A stretch of 64,000 bases of DNA. It comes from Filosporella fistucella (Eukaryota > Ascomycota > Leotiomycetes > Helotiales). The DNA is taken from the NCBI GenBank assembly GCA_030077755.1, contig JAQJZZ010000017.1, positions 1 through 64,000 of the forward strand. Direction: 5' to 3'. Under the pieces are notes generated by a model. That model made no database searches. It was not told where the DNA came from and was given only the letters and a program-made list of their open reading frames with translations. The position numbers and the translations under genes are program-made. The stretch's first letter is position 1; each line of letters starts with the position of its first letter. Below are positions 35,181-45,934 of this stretch, piece after piece.

Positions 35181-36529
35181 ATGCAGTCCTCACAATCATT
35201 GTTGTGCTGGTTCGCTCTTATACTCTGGGTCTGCAATACAACTGAAGCGGGAACCAAGAATCATCCTGAGCACCTGAACGGCACTCTTCATTGTAGAGCG
35301 GCACCGATTGTAGCTAAAACCACCTCACAGCTTTTCAGCCTGGTACCGAAAGCTCCAAATGGACAATTAGCTGCACCAGGATACTGTTCCGAAGCTCAAG
35401 TGTCGACTATTGACGAGTGGATCGTGGAAGCAACAGCCATGCACAATGCAGCAGTGTGGTCGTATGAGAATCTCAACTACGGAACGATCATTCTGATGAG
35501 AGAAATTCTTGGTCTTGGTTGGGGACCAGGTCTGCAGAAGTCAAGTGAGAATCTCTGGTTTGAAATCGAAGGTACGAAGTCCCTGTTATGACTGCAGCTT
35601 GATAGTAACATACTTCGTAGTGCGTTTGAACGACGTATCCAAATTTCTCAGAGGAGATGGGCTGAAAAATCGGGTCTCAGCCGATCCACCTTACATGTTC
35701 TGCGGCGACGAATTTGCTACTCGAGTCCAATTCAATCAACCCGCCAGAGACTCAAAGGGTAATTACATCCCGATAGGTAGTGGGCTTGCGACCCTGGACG
35801 AACTATTCCCCTCGTTGGGATTCTTCGGACGGTCACCAAACTCGTACTGGATAGATTTGTTCAAGGGATATTACTTCGATGCCTATCCAGTCAACTTGTG
35901 TCAAAAACAAACTGTTGCAGCACGTACATTTACCAAGAAATACAACTTCGAGGATGAGAATCTATTGGACGACGGCATTAAGGCTGGCACGTATAATTCA
36001 TTTATAACGCTGTGTCCTTCAATATGGTCATTTGGAACGCCGTTTAGCGGCGTCGCCCACTCATTTCCAAAACTGTCAACACTTGCCACATATGATGGCT
36101 ATCCCGTGGAGGACAAAACTGGAACCAAGCGCTTGAATGATTTTCTCCCCGTGAGCAGCACGTTCTATCATGAGCTCTTTCACCTCGCAGACTTCAACGG
36201 CCTATGTCAGGACCCAAACTGTACGTCTGGACCCTTGCATAGAGTGGTCTAGTCGGCCGCTATTTCTTGCTAAATGATCTGCAAATGCTGCACATTGCTA
36301 ATCGACTTGTGTTGCACTAGATTTGATGTCTGAAATTTATGAAGAGGCGGAAGATTTCAGAGGTAATGTGAGATGCCTACACAATGCTGAAACATGGGCG
36401 TATTTTGCAGTCGCGTCATATATTTTGCACAATCTACCCGATACTCCAGCTGGCATGACAGACAAAAGTCGAATTCTATTCAAAACAGGGAAAAGTATTA
36501 ATTATCCCAATGATCAAAAGTATCCATAG
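35181..36529 (+). CDS. Secreted zincin-like metalloprotease (HELFH)
   Basis: Three exons, 35181-35571, 35621-36220 and 36321-36529, give about 399 residues. The start was chosen at 35181 because it begins a clear signal peptide (MQSSQSLLCWFALILWVC). The body carries a HExxH zinc motif in TFYHELFHLADFN (His314, His318 by my numbering). A downstream Glu/Asp-rich segment (EIYEEAEDF) and NAETWAYFAVASYI follow in exon 3, as in fungal secreted zincins that place a third ligand after the helix. The overall pattern is like fungal M35-related proteins, but I cannot assign the peptidase family firmly. Cys residues suggest disulfides. It lies next to the chitinase cluster and beside a decayed AT-rich island. 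Confidence 0.8.
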
Positions 36530-36539
36530 GATCTAAGAG

Positions 36540-37215
36540 CGGCTACTAGAGGGGTTTTTCCAATACTCTACATTTTGTTTATTATATTTAATATGAGAAT
36601 AGAGGAAGGTTATTTAAAGAATTTGTAATAGCCTTTAATACCTATTTTGAATAATATAAAATGCAGGAAAGGAAACTTAACTTATTCTTAAATATAAGTA
36701 ATTTAATTTAAAGTTTTGTATATTTTATTATTTTTTATCCAGTTTGCGAGCAACGGCCGGCTAAGCGAAACGGCTATACTTAGCACTTATAATCCTAAAT
36801 TATAAATTATATAAAAGATTAATTAATTTATAATTAAATTATATTAATTAAAAATAAATAATTATTATTATAATTATATTTATAATAATTGCTTTATAAG
36901 CCAAATGCTTATAGGGTTTTAAGTAAAGAATAAATATATTATAAAAACATTTTAATTATAACATTATTAGATTCCTTTATAAATAAAATTTTAATATTAT
37001 TTTAATCTTTAATATAAATATAATAAAAATTAGTTTAATAATATAATATTATGCTTTAAAAAAAGATCTTTTTATAATAATTAGCCTTTTAATACTTTAA
37101 AGGTTTTATTTAACTTCTTATAATTTAGCTTTTTTTAAGTTTACTTTTATTTATTTAGCTTTATTTAAGTTATATTCTAATATGAGACTAAACTCTAGCC
37201 TTTTTGGAATGCTAG
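36540..37215. repeat. AT-rich RIP-like repeat island
   Basis: Abrupt AT-rich patch between normal-composition genes. About 36905-36975 aligns with about 1655-1735 (..ATTATAAA.ACATTTTAATTATAA.ATTATTA), so it is a member of a subtelomeric repeat family. A GC-rich scrap at 36747-36775 is the reverse complement of part of 11722-11750. The right edge has a 9-bp inverted repeat (AACTCTAGC 37191-37199 with 37211-37219). Confidence 0.75.
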
Positions 37216-37332
37216 AGTTGGACTATTTAAGGGGTGCCTGAGGGGTTCTTGTGAACTGCGAAACATAATCGAATAGTCGAGGTCATGTGAAACTACAATT
37301 TCAATTATATACCTGACAAGTACTAATAACGC

Positions 37333-40227
37333 TTAAACGCTAGTACCAGGGAATGAAGAATGAGAACGCTTTTCGTTCTCCCTTAATTTATTCCATAAAG
37401 CCATGTTCTCCCGAAATACACGGTCTGACATTGGATCTAGGCCTCGATTTTCGAAATATTCATTCGTGTAATTGAATACATTTTTCACAAAATCGTCTCT
37501 CGCATCGGGGTTTGCTCCAGCATGGAGCAGCTTGAACATAGCCGAAAAGCTGCCATAGTAAGCGGCGTGGAGAAGAGGAGTGCAACCAAATGGACCTTTG
37601 ATCTCGAGGTCCCCTAGTCGGTGCTTGATTACTATGTCCATAATATTTATGCAATTTTCGTCTGCAACCCGATGTAGGATGGAGCAGCCTTCATGATCCC
37701 GCTCATCGACATCCGCTCCAAGTCGTGCAAGTGTTTCAAATGCTAAGGCCGAGTCGTTATCCAATGTGCATTCCAGGGGTCCTGGAGCCATGGCGTGTAC
37801 GGCTATTTGGGCTCATACCGTAGTCAACCAGTTGCCTTATAGTTGCAGATTGGCCCGCTTCAGCGGCGCAATGGAGAGCATTGCCGTACCAGTTTTGCAT
37901 GTATGGATCTGCGCCATTATCCAACATTATTTTGACGGTTGAGACATGCCCCCGAGATGCCGCTTCGATAACAGCAGTGTTGCCCATTTTGGAGGTGGTA
38001 TTGATGTTGACTCTTTGTTCAATGCAATGTCGGAGAACGTCGTTCAGACCAAACTGGCCACATTGGTGAATTGTGATCACACTCATAACCTCTTCATAAT
38101 TCCAATATTCCTCCCGGTAGTGTCTTATGTTGATTTGTTCGGCTGTCGCAACTGCAGTTGGGTGAGTAAAGAATCTCTGAAGGAGAGTTTTGTTAGTAAA
38201 GCGAGATTCGACATCCTTTAGATAAGTTCCCCAAAAGGTAGAAGCATATTCTAGGAAAGGATAAGCCTCGATCCGGTCGGATATTTCTTCTCGCTCGTGG
38301 CAGGGACCGCTTTTAAAATCATCGAGCAGGAGATAGGTCAATGTCGTCTCGACCATATCAGTTTCTGCGTCAGGGCACAGCTTAGAGCTATTATTATGCA
38401 GGTATTCTTGAACTGAATAATGAACTAAGTGAATGCGATCCGTTTCCTGGTCAATTGTCACGAGTCCTTGGCAGCATTCAAGCACAACACCACGCGAAGG
38501 ACGATATTTGGGGCTAATTCCTTTTTGGTCTGGCTGGATTGACAATGCGACACAGAGTTCGGAGACATCCAAGGCCCGTTTTGCATGGCAGATCCACATA
38601 AGAGCATTGAGCCCGAGTTTCTTTCGGTTCTCCGGCAATTTTTCGATGCGTGAAATAGTCTTCTGAAACGCTGAGTCGAGACTTGGCGTCAGTGAATCCA
38701 GCGCATCTTCCATAGCGCCGCCTGTGGGTTCATTCAGAACAGTTCTGAAATGCAGAATAGCCAACAAAAACCTGCAGTCGTTAGCGTGGACTAAGTTCGA
38801 TATGATGAGAAGTGGGTCGTGGATAATTTGGTCTTGAGTTGATCTGAATTTACTCACATTCCGCGTGCTTTGGCAATAACTTTATGAATCATCTGATTGG
38901 CAAAAGTCTCATCCACAATATCCTCAACTCCAGCTAGATGCAATTCTTGCTGCATGTAAATTTTCAGATCAGAGTCGTTGGCACTAACTGTGATCTGAGG
39001 AAACTGGCCAAAAACGTCGGCGATGTCTTGAAAGTTGTTTCTGCTGGTCACAAATAGATGTACATTCGAAACCTGTATTAGCCTTTGAAGAAGTTGCAGA
39101 ATACTGCTCCGGTATCTTGACTTATCGCATTCATCGAGCGCGTCCATGATAATAGCTGTGCGGTGTTGGCCTCGAAGGGCTTCTACTGTGATCGACTCCA
39201 GTGCTTCCAGTGATAGGCGAATTTTCGATTCTTGATGATTCTTATGAGCGTCAAAGAGAGATTTCGGAATTTCTGGCATCGTGGAACAGATCTGCTTAAG
39301 CAAGCTCGCGAGTACGGCGAGAGGTGCCTGTTCGCTTCCATCCTGATAATCGAAATAGAAGAATGCAATATGAGACCGGTTTGCAACACTTAAGATATTG
39401 AGGTGGTCAACAACCAATGATCTGTTCCCCTTCAGTTCAAATACTTCTGGAAGGGCTAGAACATACGCTAAGACAGATTTGCCAGATCCTTGCATTCCGT
39501 GACACCAGAGGACATTTGAACCCGAAGTCTCGTCCCACCAATGCAGGAACTCTGGCTGCTCTAGCAGCCATTTTCCCGTGCCTTCGACTCTTGGCTTCCG
39601 GACATTATTATGCATCTGATTATGATCGATTGCCGAAAGCCAGTCGAGGATCTGATCCCGGGTTCTCGTATTGCACTCGTCCTGAAGAAGCTGGGCTTGG
39701 ATCTGGATGTCGTCGCCCAGCTGAGCAGCTGTCTCTTGGAGTCTTTGAAGAAGATTGAGGCTCTCCAACTGACCTCCAAGTACTTTGAGAACATTTTCAG
39801 ACGTCTGCGAGAGCATTGAACATCCATCAATAGTTAGAGCAAACTGCATCCATCCGGAAAAGTTCCTAAGCTCTTCCATGACCTTCCTGTACTCTTTTTC
39901 ACTCAACGGCCACAGCAACAAACCCAACTTGCTGTCATCAACATTTCCTAGCTTCTTTGACAATATTTTGAGGCTGGTCTCGCAGGTTGCTGTACATAAT
40001 CGAAGGACCGACGTTGGCTAGAATGAAACACCCTGCACTTCTGGACTTTTAAGATGCGCATCGAGACTGTTCAGATTCGCCTGCAAGGCCTCCAGCTCCG
40101 TAACGAGAAGAGCCGCCGATTGTTTGGCATTCATCGCAGATGATGCATATGTCTTCGCATATTTGATCGTCGTCGCAGCGATGCCAGCGAGACTTGCGAT
40201 GCCGAGTCCAAGAGAGACAGGATCCAT
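37333..40227 (-). pseudogene. NACHT-ankyrin STAND (NLR-like) gene, broken
   Basis: The minus-strand frame starts at 40227 (MDPVSLGLGIASLAG), the fungal STAND N-terminal domain. It meets an in-frame TAG at 40018-40020 with the same frame continuing coherently beyond it (PTSVL.., LLLWPLSEKEY). A NACHT domain follows with P-loop GMQGSGKS (about 39500) and Walker B IIMDALDEC (about 39150). An 86-bp intron (38857-38772) and winged-helix-like segments come next, then ankyrin repeats. At 37776-37779 (GGGG on the plus strand) the ankyrin frame shifts by one base and continues in another frame to 37333. Such proteins act in fungal non-self recognition. Two independent lesions argue for a pseudogene. 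The TAG is one CpA-to-TpA change from CAG. An assembly error is less likely for both but possible. Confidence 0.85.
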
Positions 40228-41150
40228 TTGAGAATCAAATTCTGGTTAGCTGAGGTCGTTGATGGGGCGATGCTCCTGAAAGATATGCATTCAATTGATT
40301 TGAGCGATGGATAGATTCTAGGGCCACTCAATTTGGAACTGAGGGCTGGAAAGCTCGAGATAACTTTCTTCGTCGGAACCACAGGAATAATAATGATCCA
40401 AGACTGGTTTTATTCAGAGCTTGAAAGGTTTCGAAAGACGGCGTAGATAGGCTTGAAATTGAATCATCACGCCTCATCATAATGTCTTCCATTATTAAAT
40501 GTAGCGGTGGTGGTGTAGTCTTAGGGTGAGTGCTGTGAAGGCTGAGCTTGCATGTACTTCGGTGGTGCGCATCAGGAGATGCCAAGGCAACAAATAGAAA
40601 CCAAATGCTCACAAGGCTGATGCATCGAATTCACATGGTGAGGGTTGTGAGAGTTGAGGAAGAGAGAGATATGGGAAACATTAGGTACAGTAAAAATCAC
40701 GAAGAGTTTGGTGTAACGCTGGTTTCAGTTTCTGCTTGTATGGGTGGTGAAACTGGGCTACGGTCGGAATTGAGGATCGCGAGGGCTAAGCGTGGCCGCC
40801 CGCAACCTGGATAGGGAATTCGAAATTGTATATAATTCTTTTTTCCTTTTATACTTGATTTCTGGTTTTAGTTGCTTGATTGATTAAGTAGCAACTTAGC
40901 GTAGCGAGATGCGAGATATTTTAAATAATTATTAGTATTATCTGGTGCTTTCATTTTGTAAGCGAGTGGTATATAGAATAAGCTAAGGTAGAAGGGGAAG
41001 GGTTGGGAAGGAGATAGGAGGAGAGGGGAGGAAGCAATAAGAGAAGGAGTTATTAACAGAAAGGTAAATAAGATGAGGAAGGAGGACAGGATAATAAATA
41101 CCCAACTTTAATATTTCAACATCCTTCCTTTCCTGATAGAACAATCATGT
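40228..41150. other. Intergenic region with dispersed repeat scrap
   Basis: No gene supported. 40768-40812 (GAGGATCGCG.GGGCTAAGCG then GGCCGCCCGCAACCTGGA) matches the GC-rich core at 11700-11760. An AT-rich patch and GA-rich tract follow at 40815-41080, suggesting a decayed repeat remnant. Confidence 0.6.
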
Positions 41151-42966
41151 TCACTTTAATTCATAAAACCAAGAAGAAATAGCGAAAAAAGCCCATACAC
41201 CCATCATCTGGACCCCAGTCCAATAATCCGAGATCCCATTCATTCCCGCACTCCAAAAAATCAGAACCGCTGATAGCAATAAACTACCAGGAAAAACCCC
41301 CAACTCCAACGTCATGTCTTTATTACCTAAAACCCATCCAACTATCACAACAAGTGGGAATATGAAAAGTATGCTATCCACACTCTTCCCAACAGGTACC
41401 GCGAGAGCTAGATCTTGTTTATCGGCTATAGCTACTCTAACAACAAAATAAAAATCTACGAAATTTGTTATTAAAGGAAGCAGAACAAGACCAAGAAACT
41501 CGAGAGGAATGATTTTGGCATCTGTGATTGGCTGGATCTGGCTGGTCATGAATTTGAAGCAGAATGTGATGAGGGTAAGGCATATTGCTAGGGTAGATAA
41601 TGCGACGTAGATATGAAGTTGTGGCTCTTCACTGTCCTCCTCATTGTCGTTGTCCTGGTGGGTGGTAGTGTGGAGTAATTCATCATTTGGAGGCCTGTCG
41701 TTAGAAGAGGGGTCTATGGGGGGGATGAAGGAGTCTCCTTCTATATCTTTTGTTTTTTCTTCTGCTCTCCGTTTAAGAATTTCGAAGTCTTCATCTTCTT
41801 TCCCATATTCCTTTTCCGGATCAGAGGCCGTGTTTTTCAGCGCATGTTCTGGCCGCCTCGCTACTTTCTTTGATTCTTCTGAGAAGTAAGAAGCATGAGA
41901 GTGCTGTTTGATTTGATGGAAGAGGTAGCTGAGATAGAGGGCGAGAAGAATTATTGCTGCAATTCTTGATAATGAGGGTGAGGAGGTGTTGATTGAGTCG
42001 GAAGTGATGGCTAGGGAAGGGAGGAGTAGTGAGATTATAGCTCGCAAAATGGTAGAGGATGATTGCAGAATGAGTGTTCCGTTGAAATATTGCTCTACTC
42101 GACGGAGTCCACCAAAAAAGAAACCCGCTCCAGTGCAAAGAAGGAGGTTGCTGATGACAGAACCTATTAGGTATAATTTGATAAGAGAGGTGTTGTTGTT
42201 GGCAAGTGCAAGCATGACTATGATGATACAGGTGGCGTTTCTATTAATTATTAGTAGCAACCCCAGGATGATTCATAAGTTTACAATACCCAAATATAGC
42301 ATGGAAAATGATCCCAAAGCTCTGCCCTACACGTAAAGCTATCTCTTCAACCGAGTGGCTCAGAAGATCGGTAAGTGGCACAATTGAAATCAGGTTCATG
42401 ACGAAAATTGTAATGGGCTTCGCGGAGATGCAATACAAGGTTATCCCAATAGGAACTAGAAGGAGAAGGATATTCAACCAGGACTTGAATATAGTGTTCT
42501 TCAGCTGATTACGCATAGTGTATGGTTGGCTTCTAGAATGGTGCCTGCGCTGGCTTTTGTCATTGTCATCGTCATTGCGAAAGTGGAGGAATGTCCTCCG
42601 GGTAGTATTTACGCTTTCATTACGCAGATGGTGATTGATACTGGATGGAGGTTCCCCTCTGTTCCGCTTTTTCTTTCGTCCGAACTCGAATCGTCTCAGA
42701 GCTGGCGTTCCTGGGCTCAGGTTGGCGTCATCGGCACGTTCAAGACCGGATAAGCTCGGGATGCTTGACAAGCTTCGGGTTTGACGATGTACCATGGCAG
42801 GAACACTTAGGAAGGATGATGCGCCTCCTCCTCGCGTGTTTGAGTCGTCTTTTAAAATTTCCTGATCATCATTGAGTGTTGGGTGGTCGTCGTGCAAAGG
42901 ATACAGGTATTCGCTGTCTGCCGGATTATTTATCGGGACCTGCCCACTCATAGCAAAGTTATCCAT
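41151..42966 (-). CDS. CAX-family cation/proton exchanger, divergent at ion-binding motifs
   Basis: Two exons, 42966-42290 and 42240-41151 (49-bp intron), give about 588 residues. A long polar N-terminus precedes membrane segments starting near KSWLNILLLLVPIGITL. The family landmarks are clear: EEIALRVGQ, IFGNAT..I..MLALANNNTSLIKLYLIGSVISNLLL in alpha repeat 1, and DLALAVPVG in alpha repeat 2. The signature acidic residue of repeat 1 (GNA[TV]E) is Cys (GNATC, about residue 230), and repeat 2 has TNFVD (484-488) where GNAAE is usual. Canonical members exchange vacuolar Ca2+ for H+. This one may have altered specificity or be transport-dead. An acidic cytosolic loop separates the two halves. 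A possible upstream exon is listed separately. Confidence 0.88.
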
Positions 42967-43037
42967 ATTGATACCAGGGCTGTCCAGAATGAATATTAGC
43001 AAGCTTGTAGGAGTGCATAAGTGCAAGTCAGTCTTAC

Positions 43038-43660
43038 GCTCTTTGTCGTGTATGACTGGATTGATGCAAGTGCGACTCAGTATCGATGTTCGTTGTCTGT
43101 GGTGATGCAGCTAGTGCTGTGGATAAGCCATTAGGATGCATGTCCAAGCTATTTCGATTTTTCAAATCCACTTCATCACTTGCCCTACGCTTATCATCTT
43201 GCTGTTTAACACCTTCAGCCTTGTATCTCATGTCCAGAACACCTTCACTAGCAGAGCTATGTATGTGACGAGCTTTCTGGCTTCCAATTGCGGATTGTGC
43301 AGAGAAATATGTTTGGACCGAGTTGGAATCGCCATCCGACATGGATACTGCGATTTGAATTTGGAGATGATTCTGCGAGCCAGCTTTTGAGAAGTGTTCG
43401 TTGAGTTCGTGTTTTTCTACTAGTGCAGGCACAGATGGTCCATCCTGATCACCGCAAAATACCAATTCATCATGGTCGCTTTGTCTCAACTCCCAGCCAG
43501 CAGGCATTCTCCCCGAGACGATGTTGTTCAATGTGTCCGTAGGTTCTATGATTGAAATGGGTCTATCACGACTGTGGAAAACTTCGGGCGAGGAGTATGT
43601 GGAAAGGGTATCGGAGTGGATTGATTCCTCGGCTGCGGCCTTGAGAGTTAGCAGAGTTAT
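43038..43660 (-). CDS. Possible 5' exon with WW-like motif, in frame with the CAX gene
   Basis: A minus-strand frame, open after a TAG near 43660, reads SDTLSTYSS.. and then GRMPAGWELRQSD, which resembles the start of a WW domain (LP.GWE.R). The usual YYVDHNT..T.W part is absent. A donor at 43037 (GC|GTAAGA) and an acceptor at 42980 (GGACAG) would splice it in frame to the CAX gene (58-bp intron with TTGCTAATA). Either the exchanger has a longer N-terminus than the 42966 start gives, or this is a fragment of another gene. The 5' end is not determined. Confidence 0.4.
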
Positions 43661-44923
43661 CTAAAGGGCCACAATTGCCGTTCAAAACTAACGGCAATTG
43701 TCATCTAAATCTGATGAAACAGGCATTGCATACCCATGTTGACTACTAGCTCTAGGTATTGCCTATGAATTGAGATACCCCGACGTCGGCAGCTCTTGCG
43801 ATAGCAGTCGTCTCACAAAGCTTCACTGCAAACATTGAAGATGCTGTTTGATATTAAAATTGCGACATGTTCATTTGGGGGATAGAGACCGAGAATTGTG
43901 AGAGTGTTGTAAATTTGGAGGAAGATTGAAAATGCGGAAGGCGGGGCAAGGGAGGAAATCAAGAGTCGAAGCTAAAGGTCCGACACCGACGTGTCAATGG
44001 CGCTTTGCTTATGCACTCACTCCCAGGGCGTAATTGTTGCCCAATGATTAAAAGTCTGATGAACAGGAGGCAAGTAAGCATGTACTCGTCTCTACCAATC
44101 GTTATGACGATTGGCTTCGTGGCTGGGGCTGTGCCTGACCAGCCCTCAGCCTTGCTGTCACTCATTCCCGTTCGACGAAGTCGAGCCTGATTTTATCTCC
44201 ACTCGTGTTTTTAATAAAAAAAAGATTACTTCACTCTTAGTCCATCCATTTGCACCATATATTGAAGCAACTGGATGAGTAATCGAAGAGGTAGACTTAA
44301 TATCACGCTGAAACTCAAGAATCGGTCGTGCGACAGCTAGGGCATTAATACAGCCTCATGCCCATTCTGAACCCGATTGACACTACTGTAGACGTCCACA
44401 CATGTGCACACTTTGAACTGTTAAGGTGTGATCCATTCCATCTAAAACGCTCCATAGAAATTGTCTGGACGTGCTTCTGGACCTTGACGCGGTTGTAGAT
44501 GGTAGGTCTTCAGCATCCGATTCTTCCAAGGACACGAAGCAAGAGGCATCTTGGTAAGGATAAGGACCTTCTTGTTAGAGTCTGAGAAGGTGAGATGATA
44601 CAACTTGGAATATCAGATAGCAACCCTCACATATTTTATTTTGAGAGAAAAGCAGATTAGTCTTCCTGATGATTTTGATGTTCTCACGATTACCCTGCTA
44701 TTGCCCCTCATTAAGGGAGAAGCCTCGCTTAATGCCCCACATCAGCGCTCACCAGCACACCGCGAAGCAACATCAATCTACTATCTTACCATCTCATGAT
44801 CATATGTTCCCCAGAGGAAAGGTCAAGCAGCGTCGACACAGGCACATATTTGCATATTATTAAGCCTTATCTCTAGATCAAGCGTAATTGCACATGGAAA
44901 CCTCGATAAGGCTTGAAGAAACT
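43661..44923. other. Intergenic region, nothing recognised
   Basis: Normal-composition sequence without a frame that has family resemblance. Short frames (43959-44165 minus, 44605-44799 plus) look random. A short inverted repeat lies around 43674-43700 (GCAATTGCCGTT with AACGGCAATTG). Confidence 0.45.
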
Positions 44924-45545
44924 ATGTCCAATGAACCTACAATCCTCGTAACCGGCTTCGGAGTCAGTCCACCTTCCCTGTACTTAGAATAAGCAATTTA
45001 ATAGATCCCTAGAATTCCTTAACATCACCAAAAATCCCTCCTGGGAACTTGCATGTAATCTCCCTTCTTTCATCAACGGGGTCCGTATTATCACTCTCCC
45101 GAGCCACTTAGAGCAGAATATCACTCGTTACTTAACGTAACATAAGTATTAAATAAGTATAAACCCGATGCATTGATTTATATCGGCTTAGCTGCTAATA
45201 GAAATTATTTTGCGATTGAGAAAAGTGCGAGGAAAGAGGCGTATTATGAGTTTCCGGATAAGGAGAGAAAGGTGTTTTTAATGAATAAGACGAAGAAAAT
45301 GCGGGGCAAAGGTCCGGATTTTTTTGGAGAGTATAATTGATTCTAAGAATGTATTAGGCTAGTGGAGAGGAGGTTAGAAGAAAGCAGGGAAGGAGAAAGG
45401 AAAGGAGGTTAATGTTAAGGTGTCGGATGATGTGGGGAATTATGTTTGCGGGTTTATAAATTATATTAGTCTAGAGTGGTTCTAGAGAAAAGATGGAAAC
45501 CAAAAGCGGTGACCGGTGTTATTCTTTCATGTACTGAGTATGGAG
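44924..45545 (+). pseudogene. Pyroglutamyl-peptidase I (C15) gene, decayed
   Basis: From ATG 44924 the frame reads MSNEPTILVTGFG, the start of pyroglutamyl peptidases. After a probable intron (GTCAGT..AATAG) come NPSWELACNLP, HLEQNITRYL, then PDALIYIGLAANRNYFAIEKSARKEAY and EFPD. After stops and frame changes comes SDDVGNYVCGFINYISLEW, containing the active-site Cys (codon about 45447-45449). Stops include a TAA at 45138-45140 and TGA/TAA codons around 45342-45350, and the frame shifts between the conserved blocks. The enzyme removes N-terminal pyroglutamate from peptides. The mixture of preserved motifs, stops and shifts indicates a pseudogene; several stops are single transitions from sense codons. 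Confidence 0.8.
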
Positions 45546-45934
45546 AGCGAGGCTGAGATCGAGGTTGGGAAGAGGGTTACACTTGCTTTGATTAAGGCTA
45601 TTATGGCGCAACTGTAGTTCATAGAAGGAGGGGGGTGCCAACATCATAGCACCACACGTCACTGCGCAGACCAGAGAAAATGTCACCGAGTATTGAAATT
45701 TCATGATTTTCATACTACTCATTATGCAATGAACTATCGGGGTCTCATTGAGTTTGAAGGTCAATTCAGGGTAGATAATTGCTGGTACATTGGTACAATA
45801 CGCCGATTCTAGACCCCCACTATTGCACCTTTCTTTCTCAACCCATTGAGCTCATTATCCCTTGCCTCAAACCAAAGTGTTTATAGTTCCTCAATCAATC
45901 TACCGCAATATTGGTCAAGTAAGCATTGAGAGAT

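Noticed and set aside
45519..45764. 81-codon minus-strand frame with a hydrophobic N-terminal part
   Set aside because: It resembles a small secreted protein weakly but overlaps the end of the peptidase pseudogene and has no other support.
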